46,193 nt of DNA. It comes from Prevotella sp. UBA6429. Its GTDB lineage: Bacteria > Bacteroidota > Bacteroidia > Bacteroidales > Bacteroidaceae. Numbering within the stretch: the stretch's first letter is position 1; the number at the start of each line of letters is the position of its first letter. Location of the stretch: contig DJOV01000013.1 in NCBI GenBank assembly GCA_002437285.1, positions 1 to 46,193 on the forward strand, in the 5' to 3' direction. Shown piece after piece: positions 1-6,994 of the stretch. The position numbers were made by a program, and so were the translations under genes. Below the pieces are notes generated by a model. The model was given only the letters and a program-made list of their open reading frames with translations, did no database searches and was not told the origin of the DNA.

Positions 1-132
1 TCTTTTGGCCTCTTTTTGGTTCATAGCGCCAGTTCGTTCGGTCATATAGCCCGCTATACTCCCTCACTCACTGACACTATGACCTCAAAAAGTGCCACAA
101 AATCTGACAAAGCTAATTTATAGACCCCACCT
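1..132 (+). repeat. Dispersed MITE-like repeat, copy A (cut by window start)
   Basis: This copy aligns over its whole length with 14006-14136 and with the reverse complement of 46047-46193. Shared blocks are the central ATAGCCCGCTAT hairpin, AATCTGACAAAGCTAATT and the end TAGAMCCCACCT. The left end lies outside the window. It sits downstream of the trmO operon, whose last gene ends at 201. No coding potential is seen. Its right end is AAAA-flanked, so the target was AT-rich. Confidence 0.8.
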
Positions 133-200
133 AAAAGGAAGCATGAGCACATGCACATCCATGCGTGAATGTTTCTGTTGCGGTTAGTGCACATTTCGGG

Positions 201-872
201 TCAGAGCACCTCCACCACCGTGAGCACGTCACCCTCGACCCTGAAGCGCACGTCGTGCCCCTCATAGGGCATGCCGTACACCTTGTTGGCATCGTGGTGA
301 TAGTGGGGGCGTGGGTCGAGAGCCAGCACCTGGCGCAGCGTGGTGGCCCGCTCCGCGCCCATGACGCGCACGAGCTCCGCCGGGATCACCACCTGCAGAC
401 GGTGCATGGGGTGGCTGTCGACAAAGCCCGAGCGCACACCAGCGTGGCTGTCGGCGTAGGCCACATAGGGCTTGATGTCGTAGATGGGCGTGCCGTCCAT
501 GAGGTCGGCGCCCTTGACGTGGATGACGGGGCCGCGCGGTGTGGACCACTCCACATGGTCGAGCCGCACCGACGACAGTCCCAGCGGGTTGGGACGGAAG
601 GGCGAGCGGGTGGCGAAGACACCCATGCGCACGTTGCCGCCCAGCACGGGAGGCCGCACCACAGGGCTGGCCGCAGCATGGCGGTTGGCCGAGAACGACC
701 AGATGAGCCACAGGTAATCAAACTCCTCCAGGCCACGCAGCGCGTCGGGGGTGCGCCATGCGGGTTCGAAGACGATGGTGCCCTGCAGGTCGGGCGCCAG
801 CCCGCTCTGCTTGGGCACGCCAAACTTGGAGGCGAAGGGCGAATGGAAGTGGGCGATGGGGGTCAGGTTCAT
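201..872 (-). CDS. trmO: tRNA (adenine(37)-N6)-methyltransferase TrmO (TsaA/YaeB family)
   Basis: TrmO uses SAM to methylate N6-threonylcarbamoyladenosine at position 37 of tRNAs that read ACY codons, giving m6t6A, in the cytoplasm. The 223-residue product has the usual family length. The family signature RSPFRPNPLG lies at about residues 89-98, with the second conserved block DGTPIYDIKPY at about 126-136. The start is the ATG at 870-872, 21 bp after the stop of the PAP2 gene. It is therefore the last gene of the four-gene minus-strand operon that starts at 4150. Tail-end placement of a housekeeping tRNA enzyme behind envelope genes looks incidental. The family call is firm; activity is inferred from the family. 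Confidence 0.93.
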   Translation of the reverse strand: MNLTPIAHFHSPFASKFGVPKQSGLAPDLQGTIVFEPAWRTPDALRGLEEFDYLWLIWSFSANRHAAASPVVRPPVLGGNVRMGVFATRSPFRPNPLGLSSVRLDHVEWSTPRGPVIHVKGADLMDGTPIYDIKPYVAYADSHAGVRSGFVDSHPMHRLQVVIPAELVRVMGAERATTLRQVLALDPRPHYHHDANKVYGMPYEGHDVRFRVEGDVLTVVEVL

Positions 873-893
873 GTGAGAATGAGGTAGGGGGAG

Positions 894-1607
894 TTAGATG
901 CTGTCGGTGCTGACGTTGAAGTGGGAGGACAGAAGGAGCATCAAGGCCATCTCCGTCCAGCAGACGATGACGGGCACATACATGTGTGGCGCATCCTCCT
1001 GGTAGGGTTTGAACGTCTCCGTCACTTGATGGAGGCTGCGCTGGAAGACGTAATAGACGATGCTGGCCGTGATGAAGCCGATCAGCGTGCCGGCCAGGAC
1101 ATCGCCGAAATAATGCACCCCCAAGTACATCCTCGACCAGCAGGTGAGGCACGCCCACACCACCAAGGTGGCGGTGAGCAGGTGGCGGCGGAAGACATAG
1201 AGCATGAAGAACGTCAGGCCCCAGCAGTTGGCGGCGTGGGCTGAGGGGAAACCAAACCGCCCGCCCCGGTAGCCGTCGACGATGTGCACCAAGGGCGAGA
1301 TGGGATTGGCGGGATTGGCGGGGCGCAACCGTCCCACGGAGGAGCGGATGAGCGAGCCGCTCAGCTGGTCGTTGATCGTGATGACGAGTGCCAGGACCAA
1401 CAGGCAAGCCAGGTTGACACGCCAGGGGAAACGCCGGAACATCACGTAGGCGATGCTCAGGTAGAGCGGTAGCCAGATGTATCGGCCGCTGAACATCTCC
1501 ATGAAGTTGTCCCAATAGCTGTTGTGCAAGCCGTTGATGGCGAGGAAGATGCTGGTGTCCCAGTGATTGATTGTCTGGAGGAAGGAGGATAGTATCAGGT
1601 CTGTCAT
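894..1607 (-). CDS. PAP2-family membrane phosphatase
   Basis: This is a polytopic membrane protein of 237 residues with the three PAP2 motifs in order. They are a KxxxxxxRP-type motif (R88 in place of K, then R95-P96), PSAH at 121-124, and SRxxxxxHxxxD at 158-169 (S158, R159, H165, D169). Family members remove phosphate from lipid phosphates such as undecaprenyl diphosphate or lipid A 1/4'-phosphate at the periplasmic face. The exact substrate cannot be read from the sequence. It lies 32 bp after the LTA-synthase-like gene and 21 bp before trmO. The neighbouring phosphoglycerol-transferase-type gene supports an envelope-lipid role. R for K in motif 1 is a mild deviation. Confidence 0.88.
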   Translation of the reverse strand: MTDLILSSFLQTINHWDTSIFLAINGLHNSYWDNFMEMFSGRYIWLPLYLSIAYVMFRRFPWRVNLACLLVLALVITINDQLSGSLIRSSVGRLRPANPANPISPLVHIVDGYRGGRFGFPSAHAANCWGLTFFMLYVFRRHLLTATLVVWACLTCWSRMYLGVHYFGDVLAGTLIGFITASIVYYVFQRSLHQVTETFKPYQEDAPHMYVPVIVCWTEMALMLLLSSHFNVSTDSI

Positions 1608-1639
1608 GATTCTGGTTTGTGGGGGTGATAGCCTCTACC

Positions 1640-3523
1640 TTATTTCTTTTGTGTGCCCCGGTGCGCGATGTCGTCAAACAACACTTGCAGCAGGGCCTGT
1701 CCGCGGCGCAGGTTCTTGCCTTTCTCAGGTCCTTCGTCCACCACCGTGCGGCCCAACTTGTTGTCGTAGATCATCGTGTTGCCACGGTCTATCAGTCCGA
1801 TGCCGTCGTTCATGAGGAAGAAGGCGTAGTGGGGTATGGCTGCATCGAAGATGTCCTTGCTGAACGTCATGTCGTTGGCGTCGATGCCCAGTTGTCCGAG
1901 CAGCGTGGCGGCGAGGTCCTGTTGTGAGGCCAACGTGTCGATGACACATGGCTCCTTGACGCAGCCGCCCGTCCAGATCATGGGTATGTGGAAGCGCCAA
2001 GGCTTGAAGTTGTCAGCGTTCTTGGGCCATGCGCCGAGATGGTCGGGCACGATGATGACCAGCGACTGCTTCCAGCGGGGCGACTGTCGCAGCCACGACA
2101 CGAAGTTGCCCACGCAACTGTCAGCGTAGGCAAAGGCGTTGAGCGTCTTGTCGCGCAACCGGTGGTAGGGCACGTCAAACGGTTCGTGCGAACTGGAGGT
2201 CTGTATGACCCGCAGGTAGGGATAGTTGGTGGGTGCGTTCTTGTAGTAGGCCGTCAACCGGTCCTTCACGTGTGCGAAGAGCAGATGGTCGGGCACGCCC
2301 CACTTGCTCAAGCGGTCGGCCACGGGGAAGTCCACGTCCGACGTGATGTCCTCAAACCCCTGGTTGATGAGAAACGACCGCATGTTGGTGAAATCGGCGT
2401 CGCCACCGTAATAATATTGCAGCTTGTAGCTCCATTTGGCCAAGTGAGCGGCCAGCGACGGGATGGCAGCCGTCTTCTTGGGATATTTCATGAGGCTCAC
2501 CGTCGACGGGGCGGGGTAACCCTGTAGGATGGACACCAGCCCTCGGTCGGTGCGGAAGCTGTTGGCATAGAATCGGGAGAAGTAGACGCCCTCCCGTTTG
2601 AGTGCGTTGAGCTGTGGCGTCACCTCGGCCATGCGGCCCTGCATGTCGGGTGTGCGCGCCTTCATCACCGTGTCGGAGAAGCTCTCCAGGATGATGAGGT
2701 AGACATCGGGCAGGTTGTTGCGGTCGATGTTCACCACGTTCGTCGTATTGTGATTCCCCGTGGGCTTGTTGAAGTCATAGACGAGGAAATGGGCGCGCAC
2801 GTCGTCCATGAATCGGTATTGCGAAGCAAAGTCCTCTTGGTGTGACATGCTCTCCATAAATGAGAAGAGCGGGTTGACGGCGGCATGGTTGATGACCGTG
2901 CGCTGTGAGAAATAAGCCTTGCCCGTGTTCATCGACGACACGGTGACACCACCGCGGATGGGCAGGAAGAGCGCCGCCAGGAGCAGGGCCTCGATGACGA
3001 TGGGCCACCGCTTGCGTTCGTTGCAGGGGCGGAAGGCATCGCGATAGAGCAGGTGGAACACGACGCTGATGAGTGCCGTGATCATCGCAGTGCCCATCAG
3101 TCCCATCAGTCCTTCGCCCCATCCCACGCTGGCCAGCGCATCGGCGGGCGATGTGGTGAGGAAGAACCAGACGGTGCTGTCGAGCGGAAAGCGCCAATAG
3201 CCATACAGTCCCACGTTGGCCACGAAGCTCAGGGCCACGATGAGCGACGCCAGGCCGAAGTAGCCAGTCAGCGCCCAGCGCCACGCCTGCGTGCGGCGGA
3301 AGGCGGCGATGGGCAGGTCGCTCAGCAGAAGCAACAAGGCCGGCAGCGCCGTCAGGTAGCCAGCCATCGACAGGTCGAGAGGCAAGCCGTGGGCCACGAC
3401 GGGCAGCAGGTCGCTCAAGCCCCCCGCATAGGTAAGCAGGAACACAGGCTTCTGCAGCATGAACGTCAGCGTCCATGCCACAAAGGTAGCCACAATCAGG
3501 AATATCTTCTTTTTCAAGGTCAC
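1640..3523 (-). CDS. LTA synthase family protein (membrane-anchored sulfatase-fold phosphotransferase)
   Basis: The 627-residue protein has about five N-terminal membrane segments (roughly residues 1-200) and then a periplasmic alkaline-phosphatase/sulfatase-type domain. Visible active-site elements are E280 in LIILESFSD (metal ligand), T325 in SFRTDRG (candidate nucleophile), VPDH in the C-terminal half, and SSSHEPF. Gram-positive homologues polymerise glycerol phosphate; Bacteroidota homologues more probably move phosphoglycerol or phosphoethanolamine onto envelope glycans or lipids. The start is GTG at 3523, directly abutting the TAG stop of the preceding gene (TAG-GTG), which implies translational coupling. 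The next in-frame ATG would remove part of the first membrane helix. The family is secure; the substrate is unknown. Confidence 0.88.
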   Translation of the reverse strand: MTLKKKIFLIVATFVAWTLTFMLQKPVFLLTYAGGLSDLLPVVAHGLPLDLSMAGYLTALPALLLLLSDLPIAAFRRTQAWRWALTGYFGLASLIVALSFVANVGLYGYWRFPLDSTVWFFLTTSPADALASVGWGEGLMGLMGTAMITALISVVFHLLYRDAFRPCNERKRWPIVIEALLLAALFLPIRGGVTVSSMNTGKAYFSQRTVINHAAVNPLFSFMESMSHQEDFASQYRFMDDVRAHFLVYDFNKPTGNHNTTNVVNIDRNNLPDVYLIILESFSDTVMKARTPDMQGRMAEVTPQLNALKREGVYFSRFYANSFRTDRGLVSILQGYPAPSTVSLMKYPKKTAAIPSLAAHLAKWSYKLQYYYGGDADFTNMRSFLINQGFEDITSDVDFPVADRLSKWGVPDHLLFAHVKDRLTAYYKNAPTNYPYLRVIQTSSSHEPFDVPYHRLRDKTLNAFAYADSCVGNFVSWLRQSPRWKQSLVIIVPDHLGAWPKNADNFKPWRFHIPMIWTGGCVKEPCVIDTLASQQDLAATLLGQLGIDANDMTFSKDIFDAAIPHYAFFLMNDGIGLIDRGNTMIYDNKLGRTVVDEGPEKGKNLRRGQALLQVLFDDIAHRGTQKK

Positions 3524-4150
3524 CTATCTCAGTTCGGTCAGTTTGCCCTTGGTACATTCAAACCAAGGCTCCTCATCGCGCAGGGCGATGTCGTCATATT
3601 CAAATGGAGCCACCACGGTGTCGTGGCCGTCGGGCAACACCAGTCCCATCTTGCCGTCCTTCTGGGCGATGACGGGCATGGTCATCATGTCGTCGACATA
3701 GACGTAGGGCGTGCGCAGAAACTCATAGTGGGCCGGCACCAGCACGTGCCCCTCATGGTCCTTGATGCCATACTTGCCGTCTTGTTCAAACACATCGTGA
3801 AACTTGAGGTACTTCGCCTTCATGCGCTCCACGTAGAACGTCATGGTCTCCTCGTCGCCAATCATGCGGACAAAATAGTGGAACGTGTCGCAGTAGTTGG
3901 CGATGGCGCGCGCCACGAGCATGCGCCACGACAAGTCTTTCACCACCTTGCGGTTCAAGTCGATGTATCGTGCCATGGCCTCTTCGCGCTGGGGCACGTT
4001 GAGCGTTCTCATTCTGGCCTCAAACTTCTCCAGCATGGCCAGTGAGCCGTGCATGGCCTTGATGTAGCGGTGTATCTGCCGACCCATCTCGCAAGCAAAG
4101 AACTTGTCTACTTGCCGGGTCTCAATCTCTTCTCTGAACAGTCCTTCCAT
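3524..4150 (-). CDS. WG-repeat-like protein of unknown function
   Basis: This 208-residue, apparently soluble protein has a helical N-terminal half (about 1-125) and two degenerate WG-type repeats at the C-terminus. They read KYGIKDHEGHVLVPAHYEFL and KMGLVLPDGHDTVVAPFEY. No signal peptide or catalytic motif is seen. The ATG at 4150 is chosen over the upstream in-frame start at 4225 because a full promoter ends at 4182, so the upstream start would not be transcribed. It is the first gene of the operon with the LTA-synthase-like, PAP2 and trmO genes, and its TAG stop touches the next GTG start. Function is unknown. Confidence 0.75.
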   Translation of the reverse strand: MEGLFREEIETRQVDKFFACEMGRQIHRYIKAMHGSLAMLEKFEARMRTLNVPQREEAMARYIDLNRKVVKDLSWRMLVARAIANYCDTFHYFVRMIGDEETMTFYVERMKAKYLKFHDVFEQDGKYGIKDHEGHVLVPAHYEFLRTPYVYVDDMMTMPVIAQKDGKMGLVLPDGHDTVVAPFEYDDIALRDEEPWFECTKGKLTELR

Positions 4151-4181
4151 AGTGTTCGGGATCTTTGGTTTAGTTATGTTA

Positions 4182-4212
4182 CAAAAGTACAAACAATCTT
4201 TTGAAAGACCAA
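4182..4212 (-). promoter_or_regulatory. Promoter of the 4150-201 operon
   Basis: On the minus strand the sequence shows TTG (4210-4212), a 20-bp spacer and TACTTTTG (4182-4189). This is an exact match to the Bacteroidota consensus TTG-N19-20-TAnnTTTG. It predicts a start of transcription about 25 nt before the ATG at 4150. Confidence 0.75.
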
Positions 4213-4277
4213 AGGAAACCGGCAATTAAATTGGGCTCTTCCTGAATTTGGAGTGATGGGACCTTTGTGTTGGGGTG

Positions 4278-4612
4278 GAATGTAAACCGATATAAACCCC
4301 AGGGGAGCGGGAAGCCCTGACGGGCTCATGCTGACGTTTGCGTCCTTGGCCTTGTGAGCAAGCTCACGGCCAATGATGCAAACGTCAGCATGGCGGCGAT
4401 AGCCGCCTTCCTGCACCCCTGGCCATAAACCGAATGAAACCGCTCACGCAGCAGGAGTGTAAACTGGTTAAACCGCTTACGCAGTAGAATTGTAAACTGG
4501 ATGAACCCGCTCACGCATGTCTCGCATGCCTTGCTGTTTACACTCCGTGGACAGGGACCGATGGATGGCGTGAGCGGTTTCATTTGGTTGATGTCTGCAT
4601 CGGTTTACATTC
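4278..4612. repeat. Gene-free block of nested inverted repeats and a short 33-bp tandem repeat
   Basis: No gene is visible between 4226 and 4729. The block holds: outer arms 4278-4291/4599-4612 (14 nt, perfect); a 66-bp near-perfect hairpin at 4327-4392 (ends CATGCTGACGTTTGC, inner GTGAGC-AA-GCTCAC); a GGCGGC/GCCGCC hairpin at 4392-4407; arms 4424-4449/4568-4593 (26 nt, two mismatches); and inner arms 4454-4464/4536-4546 (11 nt, perfect). Within 4426-4520 a unit of about 33 bp recurs 2.5 times (AAACCGCTCACGCAG core, then GTAAACTGG). No similar copy is seen elsewhere in the window. Its role is unknown. Confidence 0.8.
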
Positions 4613-4653
4613 AAGCCATGGGTCTCATCCCTCCACCTTCTGGGAGAGCCTCT

Positions 4654-4699
4654 AAAAAACAATCCCCCATCGTCCTGTCGTGGCGGTGGGGGATATTGT
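4654..4699 (-). terminator. Rho-independent terminator of the M13 peptidase gene
   Basis: Read on the minus strand, a stem built from ATCCCCCACCG and CGATGGGGGAT is followed by a run of six T. It lies about 30 bp past the stop codon at 4730. Confidence 0.8.
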
Positions 4700-4729
4700 G
4701 TCATGGGGGTGAGCCCTCAGGAGAGCATC

Positions 4730-6757
4730 TTACCAGATGTGGGCGCGCTGCTTCTTGGGGATAAACATCTTGTCACCCTTCTTCACGTTGAAGGCCGTGT
4801 ACCAGGCGTCGATCTGCGGCAGGGCAGCGTTTACGCGCGCCATGTTGGGCGAGTGTACGTCGACCGTCAACAGGTATTTCACATACTCGTCGGTGGCGTT
4901 GCTTGCCCATACGCGTGCCCAGGCCAGGAAGAACCGCTGCTCAGGGGTGAAGCCGTTCTCCTTGGCCAGTGGCTTGCTCTTCATGACGTTTTGCAGGGCG
5001 GTGTAGGCGATGTTCAGTCCGCCGTTGTCGCCGATGTTCTCGCCGAGCGTCTGCTGGCCGTTCACCTTCACGCCAGGCAGCACCTCGAAGTTGGAGAAGT
5101 AGTTGGCGAGCACGCCTGTGCGTGCGTCGAAGTTCTTCTTGTCCTGTGCTGTCCACCAGTTGCGCTGGTTGCCGTTCTTGTCAAACTGTGCTCCCTGGTC
5201 GTCGAAGCCGTGGCTCATCTCGTGTCCGATGACACCGCCGATGGCACCGTAGTTCACCGCGTCGTCGGCCTCAGGGTCGAAGAAGGGCGGCTGCAGGATG
5301 GCTGCCGGGAAGCAGATCTCGTTGGTCGAGGGATTGTAATAGGCGTTGATGGTCTGCGGCGTCATGCCCCATTCCATCTTGTCCACCCGCTTGTTGACGT
5401 TGCGGGCTATCTCGTCATCGTTGTTCCAGCGGGCTATGCGTGCCGTGTTCTCATAGAGTGAGAGGCTGTCGACGACCTCCAGCCCAGTATAGTCCTTCCA
5501 CTTGTCGGGATAGCCTATCTTGATGATGAAGTTGGCCAGCTTGTCCTTGGCCTGCGCCTTGGTGGCGGGGCTCATCCATGTCAGGCCGTCGATGCGCTGT
5601 CCGAGAGCCGTCTGCAGGTTGTGCACCAGTTCGAGCATGCGCTGCTTGCTCGACTCTGGGAAGTACTTCTCCACGTAGAGCTTGCCGATGGCCTCGCCCA
5701 GCACGTTGCTCACGAGCGACACGGCACGCTTCCAGCGCGGGCGGTCCTGTTTGACACCCGTCATCACCTGGCTGAGCTCAAACTCCACCTTGCGGAAGGC
5801 GTCGCCCATCTGCGATGTGGCACCGCTGATGACCTTCGCTTCGGCATAGGTCTTCAGGTCGTCGAGGGGCGTGTCGGCCAGGATCTTCTCCACCTCGTGG
5901 AGCGGCTCGGGCTGTCCGAGGTCCACGCTGTCGAAGGCGGGATAGCCGCTGGCCAGGAAGACGGTGCCCCAGTCGATGCCGGGATAGTCGCTGAGGAGCT
6001 GGGCGAAGGAGAGCTTGTGGTAGTTGCCCTCGACGTCGCGCAGCTTCACGCGGTCATAGCTCGCCTTGGCGATGCGCGTCTCGATGGCGAGCACGGTCTG
6101 CATCTTCTTCTCGGCCGTGGCCTCGTCGCTGCCCGTCATGGCGAAGAGCTTCTTGAGATACGTCTTGTAAGCCTCCAGCACACGCTTGTTCTGTGCATCG
6201 TCGGAGAGGTAGTAGTCGCGCGAGCCCAGGCCCAGTCCGCCCTGTCCCACGTAGACGATGTTCCACTCGGCGTTCTTCTGGTCGGCGGTCACGCCCAGGC
6301 CGTACATCATCGTGTTCTCGCCGTTGCGGTCAAGCTCAGCCGTCACCAGCTGGTACTCCTTGCGGTTCTTGATGGCCGCGATCTTGGCCAGCGTCGGCTT
6401 GATGACGGAGTAGCCCTCGCGGTTCATGCGCGTGGAGTCCATCATGAGGTTGTAGAGCGATCCGATCTTCTGTCCCAGTGAGCCCTGCTTTTGGGGAGTG
6501 GAGGCGTATTGCAGGATGATGTCCTGTATGCGGTTCTGGTTCTGCTCATAGAGGTCGGTGAAGGCACCGTTGCTGGTGTGCTCGGCATCGAGGGGATGGC
6601 TCTTCAGCCAGCCACCGGCCGCGTAGTGGTAGAAGTCGTCGCCGGGGCGCACGCTGGTGTCGAGGTTCTTGGGGTCGATGCCCGACTGCGGCGTGGACTG
6701 GGCGAAGGCGGTTGTGGCGCACAGGGCCAGGCCCACGAGTAGCATTTTCTTGTTCAT
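4730..6757 (-). CDS. pepO: M13-family zinc metallopeptidase (PepO/neprilysin-like)
   Basis: The 675-residue secreted endopeptidase cleaves short peptides and is probably periplasmic or surface exposed. A signal peptide ends near residue 19 (MNKKMLLVGLALCATTAFA). The catalytic zinc site is HEMSH at 512-516, the third ligand is E573 in ENIGDNGG, and the substrate-binding motif NAYYNP lies upstream. The protein ends in HIW, close to the CxW ending typical of M13 enzymes. Length matches the family. It is monocistronic: its own -7 box lies at 6787-6794 and a terminator at 4654-4699. The start is ATG at 6757. The symbol follows common usage for bacterial M13 peptidases; the in vivo substrate is unknown. 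Confidence 0.93.
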   Translation of the reverse strand: MNKKMLLVGLALCATTAFAQSTPQSGIDPKNLDTSVRPGDDFYHYAAGGWLKSHPLDAEHTSNGAFTDLYEQNQNRIQDIILQYASTPQKQGSLGQKIGSLYNLMMDSTRMNREGYSVIKPTLAKIAAIKNRKEYQLVTAELDRNGENTMMYGLGVTADQKNAEWNIVYVGQGGLGLGSRDYYLSDDAQNKRVLEAYKTYLKKLFAMTGSDEATAEKKMQTVLAIETRIAKASYDRVKLRDVEGNYHKLSFAQLLSDYPGIDWGTVFLASGYPAFDSVDLGQPEPLHEVEKILADTPLDDLKTYAEAKVISGATSQMGDAFRKVEFELSQVMTGVKQDRPRWKRAVSLVSNVLGEAIGKLYVEKYFPESSKQRMLELVHNLQTALGQRIDGLTWMSPATKAQAKDKLANFIIKIGYPDKWKDYTGLEVVDSLSLYENTARIARWNNDDEIARNVNKRVDKMEWGMTPQTINAYYNPSTNEICFPAAILQPPFFDPEADDAVNYGAIGGVIGHEMSHGFDDQGAQFDKNGNQRNWWTAQDKKNFDARTGVLANYFSNFEVLPGVKVNGQQTLGENIGDNGGLNIAYTALQNVMKSKPLAKENGFTPEQRFFLAWARVWASNATDEYVKYLLTVDVHSPNMARVNAALPQIDAWYTAFNVKKGDKMFIPKKQRAHIW

Positions 6758-6786
6758 GATGATAAAGAATGATGGTTATATGATTG

Positions 6787-6794
6787 CAAAGTTA
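6787..6794 (-). promoter_or_regulatory. -7 box upstream of the M13 peptidase gene
   Basis: On the minus strand TAACTTTG matches TAnnTTTG, 30 bp before the ATG. No clear TTG lies at the expected distance, so only the -7 element is claimed. Confidence 0.55.
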
Positions 6795-6861
6795 CGGCTA
6801 TTCTTTGAGATGGGAATAGATTGCATGTGTAAAAAATGTTATTATTTTTGTAACCTTTTTC

Positions 6862-6892
6862 TTGCATTTCTCGTTGAGAAATGTTATTTTTG
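6862..6892 (+). promoter_or_regulatory. Promoter of the propeller-AraC regulator gene
   Basis: TTG (6862-6864), a 20-bp spacer and TATTTTTG (6885-6892) match the Bacteroidota consensus exactly. The leader to the ATG at 6995 would be about 95 nt. Confidence 0.72.
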
Positions 6893-6994
6893 CATAACAG
6901 GAAACGCAGGACGGACAGCCCGGATCCCTTTGCCGTGAGACCTGTCCTACCTTAGGCCAATCCCTTGAAGACCACACGATTGCTATTCGAGACC

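Noticed and set aside
4424..4520. 33-bp tandem units considered as a CRISPR array
   Set aside because: Units follow each other directly with no variable spacers, only about 2.5 degenerate copies exist, and no cas gene is present.
6965..6994. Ten-codon TTG-initiated extension of the regulator
   Set aside because: ATG 6995 starts a standard signal sequence; the extension adds nothing recognisable.
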